In this document: positions 1 to 5,510 of the stretch, piece after piece
Numbering within the stretch: the first letter of the stretch is position 1
How the letters are laid out: each line of letters begins with the position of its first letter
Assembly (NCBI GenBank): GCA_030605745.1
Contig: JAUWHT010000302.1
Location: forward strand, 1-12,114
Source of the DNA: Pirellulales bacterium
GTDB taxonomy: Bacteria > Planctomycetota > Planctomycetia > Pirellulales > Thermoguttaceae
Direction: 5' to 3'
DNA length: 12,114 bases
The notes under the pieces: model-generated
Told to the model about the DNA's origin: nothing
The model's input: the letters and a program-made list of their open reading frames with translations, nothing else
The model's database searches: none
Program-made: the position numbers and the translations under genes

Positions 1-27
1 GATTTTCTTGCGTTTCTTGCCAGCCAT
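1..27 (-). CDS. Possible 5' end of an unidentified minus-strand gene (partial)
   Basis: Reading leftward from an ATG at 25-27, the first nine codons give a very basic start, MAGKKRKKI, and the frame is open to the window edge. An AGGG-like ribosome site lies about six bases before this ATG. A second in-frame ATG at 40-42 would add MAGRA. Too little is visible to name a product, and a chance frame cannot be excluded. Confidence 0.3.
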
Positions 28-136
28 CGCACGCCCTGCCATAATGACAGTGAAATTGCCACAGCAAAATCATGGCGCAAATCGCGTGCCATACGAACAC
101 AAAAACCGGCTGGCAAATGTCGTACCGAACAGGATT

Positions 137-209
137 GGGACAGGTTCGCTTTTTGGACGGAAAAGAGCAGCACTTCAAACAACAACCAACAAAAAAGCGA
201 ACCTGTCCC
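137..209. repeat. 18-bp perfect inverted repeat with 37-bp spacer
   Basis: Positions 137-154 (GGGACAGGTTCGCTTTTT) and 192-209 (its exact reverse complement) are perfect inverted copies. The arms lie 3' of the phosphatase gene and would form a long stem in its transcript. Motifs of this GGGACAGGTTCGC type remind me of the dispersed repeats associated with REP-type tyrosine transposases, but no transposase gene is in view. It could act as a transcript end or mark a mobile repeat. Confidence 0.7.
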
Positions 210-229
210 CCTTTCCCTATCATCGCTTG

Positions 230-247
230 CTGCCTACCCTGCCTACC
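230..247 (-). repeat. Two-copy 9-bp tandem repeat at the phosphatase stop codon
   Basis: On the plus strand CTGCCTACC occurs twice back to back. In the sense of the phosphatase gene this is GGTAGGCAG x2, and the gene's TAG stop (243-245) lies in the first copy. The core GGTAGGC is the same as the heptamer at the ends of lspA, the methyltransferase gene and the sigma gene, but the period here is nine. Confidence 0.65.
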
Positions 248-1037
248 GCGTAATCGCCAGCACCTCGTTGAGCAGGTGCCGGTTGGTGGCGATGCTTTGG
301 CCGGAATGGATAGTGCGGCGGCCTTGCCAGTCGGTGAAGCTGCCGCCGGCCTCTTCGATCACCGGCAGCAGGGCAGCCAGGTCCCAGACGGCCGCCACCG
401 GATCGACCATCAACTCGGCCCGGCCGGTTGCCACCATCAGGTACCCGTAGCAATCGCCCCAGGAGCGGCTCAGCCGGGCGGTCGCCTCGAGCCGGTTGTA
501 GACATCGCGGCGGCCGATCTTCTCGAAGTTGGCCACCTCGCTGGTCAGGAAGAGCCCTTCGCAGAGCGAGCGGCATGTAGAGACCTTGGCTGGCTGTGGT
601 GGGTCCTCGGCATGGACGTACCAGGCCCCGTGGCCCCGCGCGGCGTAAACGCACTCGTCCAGCGCCGGGATCAGGATCACGCCCAAGACGCTTTCGCCCT
701 GGTGCTCGACGCCGATCAGGGTTCCGTACAGCGGCACACCGTGGATAAACGACTTAGTCCCGTCGATCGGATCGAGTATCCAACGGAATCCGCTGTTGCC
801 CGGCTTCTCGGGCATTTCCTCGCCGAGTATGGCATCGTCGGGAAAGGCCCGGGCGATCCGCCGCCGCAGATGGTCCTCGGCCCGCCGATCGGCCACGGTG
901 ACCGGCGAGTCGTCGCCTTTCCGCTCCACTTCCAAGTCTTCGCGGCGGAAGTATTCCAGCGTAATCAGCCCAGCCGCCCGCGCAGCATCAATCGCCAACT
1001 CTAGCCGCCCAGCAATCTCTGGTGGTGACGTATTCAT
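243..1037 (-). CDS. hisN: Inositol-phosphatase-family protein, probable histidinol-phosphatase
   Basis: This 264-residue protein is a full-length member of the metal-dependent inositol monophosphatase family. The signature residues are present: G72-E73-E74, the D89-P-I-D92-G-T94 metal and phosphate site, and W218-D219 in the C-terminal half. The stretch R191-SWGDCYGY-199 followed by the DP at 212-213 resembles the HisN type of histidinol-phosphatase, which would remove phosphate from histidinol phosphate in histidine synthesis in the cytoplasm. Related members act on inositol phosphates or 3'-phosphoadenosine phosphate, so the substrate is inferred. The ATG at 1035-1037 is the best start, though no strong ribosome site precedes it. 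The gene stands alone; its TAG stop falls inside a short tandem repeat. Confidence 0.85.
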   Translation of the reverse strand: MNTSPPEIAGRLELAIDAARAAGLITLEYFRREDLEVERKGDDSPVTVADRRAEDHLRRRIARAFPDDAILGEEMPEKPGNSGFRWILDPIDGTKSFIHGVPLYGTLIGVEHQGESVLGVILIPALDECVYAARGHGAWYVHAEDPPQPAKVSTCRSLCEGLFLTSEVANFEKIGRRDVYNRLEATARLSRSWGDCYGYLMVATGRAELMVDPVAAVWDLAALLPVIEEAGGSFTDWQGRRTIHSGQSIATNRHLLNEVLAITR

Positions 1038-1058
1038 ACGAGGTGTTGTTTACGCGCT

Positions 1059-1096
1059 GGAGCGCGAGCATCGTGCGGCCGGGACGGCCGCGCTCC
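1059..1096. repeat. GC-rich nested hairpin between lspA and the phosphatase gene
   Basis: GGAGCGCG (1059-1066) pairs with CGCGCTCC (1089-1096), and inside it GCGGCC (1075-1080) pairs with GGCCGC (1086-1091) around a five-base loop. The outer and inner helices share bases 1089-1091, so they compete or form a partly open structure. No T-run follows on either strand, so a simple intrinsic terminator is not clear. It lies in the 5' region of the phosphatase gene. Confidence 0.5.
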
Positions 1097-1144
1097 ATTT
1101 AGAAACGCTCATTTTATCAGGCGGCAGAACAAGGTGCAAGGGAA

Positions 1145-1194
1145 CCGATTAAGGTGGCAATAAATTGCCACCCCCTCACTGCCTACCGCCTACC
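1145..1194 (-). repeat. 50-bp composite 3'-end element, copy 1 (lspA end)
   Basis: In the lspA sense this element begins with heptamers of GGTAGGC type, which supply the last Gly-Arg-Arg codons and the TAG stop of lspA. It continues through GTGAGGG into the palindrome GGTGGCAATTTATTGCCACC (1153-1172). A second copy, in the same orientation relative to its gene, sits at 9654-9703; by hand alignment 45 of 50 bases agree. The palindrome could serve as a transcript-end hairpin, although only a short T pair follows it. Confidence 0.8.
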
Positions 1195-1764
1195 ATTTAC
1201 CGCGTGCCATAGCAGCATTGTGGCGCCGCAGACCAGCAGACTGTCGGCGATGTTGAAGGTAGGCCAGGGCCACTTGCCGATCATTACCAGGATGAAATCC
1301 CGCACGGCATAGACCGGCTCGCCCGGGTTGTGCAACTGGTTGAGGTGGTGCCACCTGAGCCCGTGCATTCCCAGCCGGTCGTAGAGGTTGCCGAAGATAC
1401 CGGCGGTCACACAGCCCAGAGCAACGGTCAGTAACCAATCGCGTCCCGCGCCGGCGTAGAACAGCCAGAAGACGATGCCTGCCGCGGCGGCGATCGACAG
1501 GGCGGCGAACAGCGGCACCATGCCTTGGCCCATGCCGAACAGGGCCCCTTCGTTCAGACTGGCCTGGAAGCCGAAGACGTCCGGCCAGATCCACCAGACA
1601 CGGCCGCCGGGCATTCCAAGCCGGCTGAACATCCAACTCTTCGTCGCTAGGTCGACAGCGCAGCCGGCGATTGCGATAGAGAAGAAAACAACGGCGCGGC
1701 TGGCGGGAACCAGAATGAAAAGCGGAAAGCGGAAAGCGGAAAGCGGAAAGCGGATTTTCCTCAT
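1183..1764 (-). CDS. lspA: Lipoprotein signal peptidase (signal peptidase II)
   Basis: This 193-residue inner-membrane aspartyl protease cuts the signal peptide from diacylglyceryl-modified prolipoproteins. The family motifs appear in order: D38 in the first membrane segment, N71-E-G-A-L-F-G77, N126-L-Y-D129-R130, and F170-N-I-A-D174-S. D129 and D174 match the catalytic aspartate pair. About 35 extra residues lie between the last two motifs, longer than in the E. coli type. It is the second gene after the dksA-like gene, 34 bases away. The ATG at 1762-1764 is the only standard start before the first membrane segment, so residues from about 5 to 16 (RFPLSAFRFPLF) are encoded by a CCGCTTT heptamer array. 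The stop also lies in a repeat. Both ends of the gene are therefore made of repeat DNA. Confidence 0.92.
   Translation of the reverse strand: MRKIRFPLSAFRFPLFILVPASRAVVFFSIAIAGCAVDLATKSWMFSRLGMPGGRVWWIWPDVFGFQASLNEGALFGMGQGMVPLFAALSIAAAAGIVFWLFYAGAGRDWLLTVALGCVTAGIFGNLYDRLGMHGLRWHHLNQLHNPGEPVYAVRDFILVMIGKWPWPTFNIADSLLVCGATMLLWHAVNGRR
1719..1753 (-). repeat. Five-unit heptamer array inside the start of lspA
   Basis: On the plus strand AAAGCGG is repeated five times without a break; in lspA sense it is CCGCTTT x5 and is translated as part of the protein's N-terminus. It is the inverted partner of the two-unit array at 1785-1798. Confidence 0.9.
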
Positions 1765-1784
1765 TGCTTAGCCCCGACCACACC

Positions 1785-1798
1785 CCGCTTTCCGCTTT
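1785..1798 (-). repeat. Two-unit heptamer array right after the dksA-like stop
   Basis: CCGCTTT occurs twice on the plus strand; in transcript sense this is AAAGCGG x2 directly after the TAG stop of the dksA-like gene (1799-1801). It can pair over 14 bases with the inverted array at 1719-1753, leaving a loop of about 31 bases that holds the lspA start codon and its GGGG ribosome-site candidate. Confidence 0.85.
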
Positions 1799-2173
1799 CT
1801 AGTAGCCCTGTTCCTCTCGCGCGGCACACTTCACACACAGATTGGCATAGGGGATGGCGTTGAGCCGGGTCTTGGGGATCCTCGCCCCGCATTCTTCGCA
1901 CTGGCCGTAGGTGCCGTCTTCGATCCGCTCCAAGGAGGCCTCGATCTGGTCCAGCGTGCCTTCCTCGCTTTCCATCAAGCTGATGGTGAATTCCTGCTCG
2001 AAGTTGTCACTGCCGATGTCGGCCATGTGAATCGGCATGCTGGAGAGGTCCCCGTTGGCTTCCGTGCGGCTCTTCTTCAGCGCTGCGTCGGCCATCTGAT
2101 TCACGTCGCCGCGGAGTCGTGCCCGCAAATCGATGAGCCGTTCCCTGTAGATCTTTATGTCGGCCTTCTTCAC
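1799..2173 (-). CDS. TraR/DksA-family C4 zinc-finger protein
   Basis: This 124-residue protein has an N-terminal helical region (about 1-35), a central acidic segment containing MPIHMADIGSDNFEQE (46-61), and a C-terminal C4 zinc finger with C92, C95, C113 and C116. Family members bind in the secondary channel of RNA polymerase and adjust transcription, often with ppGpp; whether this one does is not shown. It is shorter than E. coli DksA (151 residues) and resembles the short TraR/YocK-like branch. The start is a GTG at 2171-2173, preceded by a strong GGAGAGG site five bases away. It is the first gene of an operon with lspA; the same neighbours occur in Chlamydia (CT407/CT408, from memory), which supports a shared ancestral arrangement. 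Confidence 0.88.
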   Translation of the reverse strand: MKKADIKIYRERLIDLRARLRGDVNQMADAALKKSRTEANGDLSSMPIHMADIGSDNFEQEFTISLMESEEGTLDQIEASLERIEDGTYGQCEECGARIPKTRLNAIPYANLCVKCAAREEQGY

Positions 2174-2231
2174 CGGACCCTCTCCAAGTCAAGTCTCGTC
2201 ATTTCACCATTTTGAAGGTGGCAGACTTTTA

Positions 2232-2260
2232 ATTCTAAACAACTGTATCGCGATTGTCAA
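2232..2260 (-). promoter_or_regulatory. Sigma-70-type promoter of the dksA-like/lspA operon
   Basis: On the minus strand a perfect -35 TTGACA (2255-2260) is separated by 17 bases from a -10 TAGAAT (2232-2237). Transcription would begin near 2225, giving a leader of about 50 bases before the GTG start. Confidence 0.8.
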
Positions 2261-2571
2261 ACGCCCAAGTGGGCCAAAGCGGAGATGAGCGGTTCAGCCG
2301 GTGGCTGTCGGGGTGCCGAGCCGGGCCCCGCCGCAAAGCGGCACATCATGGTCCGCACGACGTAAGTCTTGTTGCAGCCATGTGTTCCGTCACCGATTTG
2401 AGTCGTCAATGGGCCGACTACCCGACAGCACCACCCCCCGGATGGACTGGTGCCGAATTGGTTCCCATCGCCCGCCGTGACTGGTGCCGTCAAACTGGCC
2501 AGATGGTTCTCGGCCGGCAAGCGCCGAGTCCCGAGCCCCTTTTCCTCCGCTAGCGTTTATAGTTTGAATAT
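2261..2571. other. Gene-free stretch, no recognisable content
   Basis: About 310 bases lie between two promoters that face away from each other. Short open frames occur on both strands, but none shows a recognisable motif, a good ribosome site or a plausible protein composition. An 11-base direct repeat, GACTGGTGCCG, occurs at 2445-2455 and 2479-2489. It may be a decayed gene or an untranslated regulatory region; nothing further is supported. Confidence 0.5.
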
Positions 2572-2580
2572 TGTTATACT
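2572..2580 (+). promoter_or_regulatory. Extended -10 promoter element for threonine synthase
   Basis: TATACT at 2575-2580 is preceded by TG one base away (2572-2573), the extended -10 pattern. No good -35 hexamer is visible at the usual distance, which such promoters can do without. Transcription would begin near 2587, just after the GTG at 2581 that opens the long reading frame. Confidence 0.55.
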
Positions 2581-2631
2581 GTGCAATCGTGTCCCAAGTT
2601 GCTCGGCCAAGGCTTTTGGAGAGAACAAAAA

Positions 2632-4032
2632 ATTTCTCAGACCAACCCCGCTTATCAGCAGTGTATCTCGCTGGCTTGTAAGGCGACGTACGACATCGAC
2701 GAGGTCCGGGTTGCTTGTCAGAAATGCGGCGACCTGCTCGACGTGGTGTACGACTGGGACCGGCTGCGCGTGCCGAGTTCGCTTGCCGCCTTCGAGCAGA
2801 AATGGGCGCAGCGGAGCGACCCGCACTGCCTGAGCGGCGTCTGGCGGTTCCACGACCTGTTGCCGTTCGTGCCGGTCGAGCAGTGCGTGACCGTGGGCGA
2901 GGGTCAGACCCTGCTGCTGCCCTCCGAGGGGGTGGCCAAATACGCTGGGCTCAGGCCGGGTCGGTTGCTGCTGCAATACGAGGGAATGAACCCCTCTGGC
3001 AGCTTCAAGGACAACGGGATGTCGGCCGCCTTCAGCCACGCCCGGTTCGTCGGCGCTACCCGTGCCGCCTGCGCCTCGACCGGCAATACGAGTGCCTCAC
3101 TGGCGTTGTATTGCTCGGTCACCCGGCTGATGAAGGCAGTGATCTTCATCGGCTCCGGAAAAATCTCCTACGGCAAGCTCTCCCAGGCGCTCGACTTCGG
3201 CGCGCTGACTGTGCAGATCAACGGCGATTTCGACGACGCGATGGCCCGGGTCAAAGAGGTCTCGCAGCAACTGGGGATTTACCTGGTCAACAGCGTGAAC
3301 CCATTCCGGTTGGAAGGGCAGAAGACAATCATGTACCGCGTGCTGGAAGCGCTCCGCTGGGAAGTGCCCGACTGGATTGTCGTACCCGGCGGAAACCTGG
3401 GCAACTCCAGCGCCTTCGGCAAGGCCTTCCGTGAACTGCACCAACTCGGGCTGATCGATCGGATGCCGCGGCTGGCGGTGATCAACGCCACAGGCGCGGA
3501 TACGCTCTACGAACTGGTCGAAAAGCGTGAATTCCGCTGGAACCACGGTTCGCCCGATCTGGACAAGGCCGTCCGATATTTCGACGAGATGGACGCCCAA
3601 CATCGCCGGGCCTCGACGATCGCCAGCGCGATCGAGATTAACCGGCCGGTCAACCTGAACAAGTGCATCCGCGCATTGGAATGGTGCGACGGTGTGGTCC
3701 GCAAGGTGAGCGACCAACAGATACTCGACGCGAAGGCCCGGGTCGGCGCCGGCGGGTTGGGTTGCGAGCCGGCCAGCGCCGCCAGCGTGGCCGGCACCAA
3801 GCTGCTGGTCTCCGAAGGCGTCATCGGACCGGACGAGCGCGTCGTTTGCATCCTCACCGGCCACCAACTGAAGGACCCTACCGCCACGGTCGCCTATCAC
3901 ACGACCGATCAGGACCAGTTCAACAAAGTACTCGGCAGCCGCGGTGTGCGTCGCGCCGCCTTCGCCAACCGCGCAGTCGCCGTGCCCAATAACCTGGATG
4001 AGATCATTAAGGCAATTCGGTTGTATAGTTAG
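2632..4032 (+). CDS. thrC: Threonine synthase (PLP-dependent), probable ATT start
   Basis: Threonine synthase converts O-phosphohomoserine to threonine. Key features, numbered from the upstream GTG at 2581, are a four-cysteine segment (C28, C33, C46, C49) that may bind zinc, GEGQT (106-110), the PLP lysine K143 in NPSGSFKDNG, the phosphate loop GGNLGN (270-275), and GLGCEPASAAS (392-402). The frame is open from GTG 2581, but that codon lies between the -10 box and the predicted transcript start. The likelier initiation codon is ATT at 2632, eight bases after GGAGAG (2618-2623), giving 466 residues beginning MSQTNPAYQQC. If ATT is not used, TTG 2599 or GTG 2581 are the alternatives. dapB follows 130 bases downstream. 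The TAG stop abuts a heptamer array. Confidence 0.9.
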   Translation: MSQTNPAYQQCISLACKATYDIDEVRVACQKCGDLLDVVYDWDRLRVPSSLAAFEQKWAQRSDPHCLSGVWRFHDLLPFVPVEQCVTVGEGQTLLLPSEGVAKYAGLRPGRLLLQYEGMNPSGSFKDNGMSAAFSHARFVGATRAACASTGNTSASLALYCSVTRLMKAVIFIGSGKISYGKLSQALDFGALTVQINGDFDDAMARVKEVSQQLGIYLVNSVNPFRLEGQKTIMYRVLEALRWEVPDWIVVPGGNLGNSSAFGKAFRELHQLGLIDRMPRLAVINATGADTLYELVEKREFRWNHGSPDLDKAVRYFDEMDAQHRRASTIASAIEINRPVNLNKCIRALEWCDGVVRKVSDQQILDAKARVGAGGLGCEPASAASVAGTKLLVSEGVIGPDERVVCILTGHQLKDPTATVAYHTTDQDQFNKVLGSRGVRRAAFANRAVAVPNNLDEIIKAIRLYS

Positions 4033-4052
4033 GGTCAGGGGCCAGGGGTGAG
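4032..4052 (+). repeat. Three-unit GGGTCAG-like heptamer array at the thrC stop
   Basis: GGGTCAG, GGGCCAG and GGGTGAG follow each other with a 7-base period, and the first base is the G of the thrC TAG stop. The units differ by one or two bases. This is a third sequence class of the same 7-bp-period, stop-adjacent repeat type. Confidence 0.7.
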
Positions 4053-4093
4053 GACTTGGGAATTCACTGTGAGTTTTCCACTTGCTACAAACG

Positions 4094-4115
4094 CCCGGGG
4101 ACTGCGTTCCCCGGG
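4094..4115 (+). terminator. Possible hairpin terminator between thrC and dapB
   Basis: CCCGGGGA (4094-4101) pairs perfectly with TCCCCGGG (4108-4115) around a six-base loop. No T-run follows, so this may be a factor-dependent end, a pause or a dispersed repeat rather than a classic intrinsic terminator. Confidence 0.4.
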
Positions 4116-4162
4116 GGTGGTCGAAATGTGAACGGGCAGGCAGAAAGTAAGGTGGACACATT

Positions 4163-4954
4163 ATGACACCAATTTGCATTGCGGTTCACGGGGCGGCCGG
4201 GCGGATGGGGCGGCGGCTGGTCGCGCTGGCGGCGGCCGATCCGCAGCTTGCGCTGGTCGCCGCGCTCGAAGCGGCCGACCATTCGCGGCTAGGCGAAGAC
4301 GTAGGTACGGTCGCCGGTGCCGGGCCGTTGGGCGTTGAACTGTCGGCGAGTCTGGAGGTCGATGCCGACGTGGTCGTCGACTTCTCGGTGCCCGAGGCGT
4401 GCGAAGCGATTGTCGCGACTTGCCTCGCCAGGCGGCTGCCGCTGGTGGTGGCCACCACCGGCCTTGACGAAGCCCAGACCACGCAGGTGCACGCCGCGGC
4501 CGAGAAGGTCCCCCTGCTTTGGGCTCCCAACATGAGTCTGGCGGTCAACTTGACGATGAAGCTGTGCGAGTTGGCCGCCGGCGCGCTTCGCGAGAAGGAC
4601 GCCGACGTAGAGATCATCGAGCGGCATCACCGGTTCAAGGAGGACTCGCCCAGCGGGACCGCGTTGGAGTTCGGCCGGATCATTTCCCAGGTGATGGGCC
4701 AGACCAAGCATACGCACGGCCGCAAAGGCCGCCCGGGGAAGCGTCCGCACGACGAGATCGGTTACCACGCCGTCCGCGTCGGCGACAACCCGGGCGAGCA
4801 CACGATCGTCTTCGCGATGCTCGGCGAAATGATCGAGTTAACCGTCCGCGCCACCAACCGCGACTGCTATGCCCAGGGCGCACTGGCGGCGGCAAAGTTT
4901 CTCATCGGCAAGCCACCCGGGCTGTACGGGATGTACGACGTCTTGGGGTTGTAG
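4163..4954 (+). CDS. dapB: 4-hydroxy-tetrahydrodipicolinate reductase
   Basis: This 263-residue enzyme reduces hydroxy-tetrahydrodipicolinate with NAD(P)H in lysine and diaminopimelate synthesis. The N-terminal dinucleotide-binding fold shows GAAGRMG (10-16); A121-P-N-M-S125 begins the substrate domain; E153-R-H155-H156-R-F-K159 carries the catalytic histidines and lysine and is followed by SPSGTA (162-167). The later GRKGRPG and GDNPGEHTI segments are also typical. Length is normal for the family. The ATG start is preceded by AAGGTGGA seven bases away. It lies downstream of thrC, so two branches of the aspartate pathway (threonine and lysine) sit together. Diaminopimelate synthesis fits a peptidoglycan-containing planctomycete. 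Confidence 0.95.
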   Translation: MTPICIAVHGAAGRMGRRLVALAAADPQLALVAALEAADHSRLGEDVGTVAGAGPLGVELSASLEVDADVVVDFSVPEACEAIVATCLARRLPLVVATTGLDEAQTTQVHAAAEKVPLLWAPNMSLAVNLTMKLCELAAGALREKDADVEIIERHHRFKEDSPSGTALEFGRIISQVMGQTKHTHGRKGRPGKRPHDEIGYHAVRVGDNPGEHTIVFAMLGEMIELTVRATNRDCYAQGALAAAKFLIGKPPGLYGMYDVLGL

Positions 4955-4975
4955 GGGTTCTCACGAGTCCCGTCA

Positions 4976-4994
4976 CACCGGCGAGACGCCGGTG
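4976..4994 (+). terminator. Hairpin after dapB
   Basis: CACCGGCG (4976-4983) and CGCCGGTG (4987-4994) form an 8-bp GC-rich hairpin with a three-base loop, 22 bases after the dapB stop. No T-run follows. It is well placed to end the dapB transcript but could also be one copy of a dispersed palindrome. Confidence 0.45.
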
Positions 4995-5099
4995 CCGCTT
5001 GATCTCCTCAGTAAGCTACGCTTTCCCAGTGTCCGGGCACGTTTCTTTCAGGGGCGTGCCATAATTCGCCAAGATCACTGGACTAAGGAGAAACGAGAA

Positions 5100-5510
5100 A
5101 TGATCGAGGTTCTAGACCGAAGTCAGGGCAGGGTCATCGGCCTGAGGCTCAACGGCAAGCTGGTGCACGCCGACTACCAAAGACTCATTCCGATGCTCGA
5201 GGAATTGATCGAGAAGCACGGCAGCTTCCGCTGCTACTGCGAGATGGCCGATTTCCACGGTATCACACCCCATGCCCTGTGGGATGAGATGAAATTCGAT
5301 GTCAAGCACTGCAAAGACATCCAGCGCTGCGCCATCGTCGGCGACAAGGCTTCCCACAAGTGGATGTCGAAGATCGGCGGGATGATCTTCTATAAGGCGA
5401 ACATGAAATACTTCGACGTCTCCGAGTCGGACAAGGCCTGGGAGTGGATCACCGAGGGCGCCACGTGTTGCTGTTGCTCGGCCGAGCCGGAAGCGGCTAC
5501 CACGGCCTAA
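5100..5510 (+). CDS. SpoIIAA-like / STAS-SEC14-type small protein
   Basis: This 136-residue cytoplasmic protein resembles the SpoIIAA-like (STAS/SEC14-fold) family: an opening beta strand (IEVLDRSQGRVIGLRLNGKL), a helix with PMLEELIEKHG (31-41), then CYCEMADFHGITPHALWDEMKFD, a conserved feature of the family, and DKAWEWI (111-117). Members are small ligand- or partner-binding proteins without a well-defined role. The ATG start follows AAGGAG (5085-5090) at nine bases. Unusual is a run of four cysteines (C123-C126) near the C-terminus. Its TAA stop overlaps the tungstate ATPase gene's stop by four bases, tail to tail. Confidence 0.8.
   Translation: MIEVLDRSQGRVIGLRLNGKLVHADYQRLIPMLEELIEKHGSFRCYCEMADFHGITPHALWDEMKFDVKHCKDIQRCAIVGDKASHKWMSKIGGMIFYKANMKYFDVSESDKAWEWITEGATCCCCSAEPEAATTA

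Noticed and set aside
72..1004. 310-codon plus-strand open frame opposite the phosphatase gene
   Set aside because: It is a mirror frame of a clearly recognisable gene in high-GC DNA, with no domain, poor composition and no ribosome site.
2254..2553. Short open frames in the gap upstream of thrC, both strands
   Set aside because: No motif, no ribosome site and unlikely composition.
3097..4179. 360-codon minus-strand open frame opposite thrC
   Set aside because: Antisense shadow of a complete threonine synthase; the translation shows no family motif.
4094..4994. Classic intrinsic terminators after thrC and dapB
   Set aside because: Strong hairpins exist but neither is followed by a T-run, so they are listed only as possible ends at low confidence.
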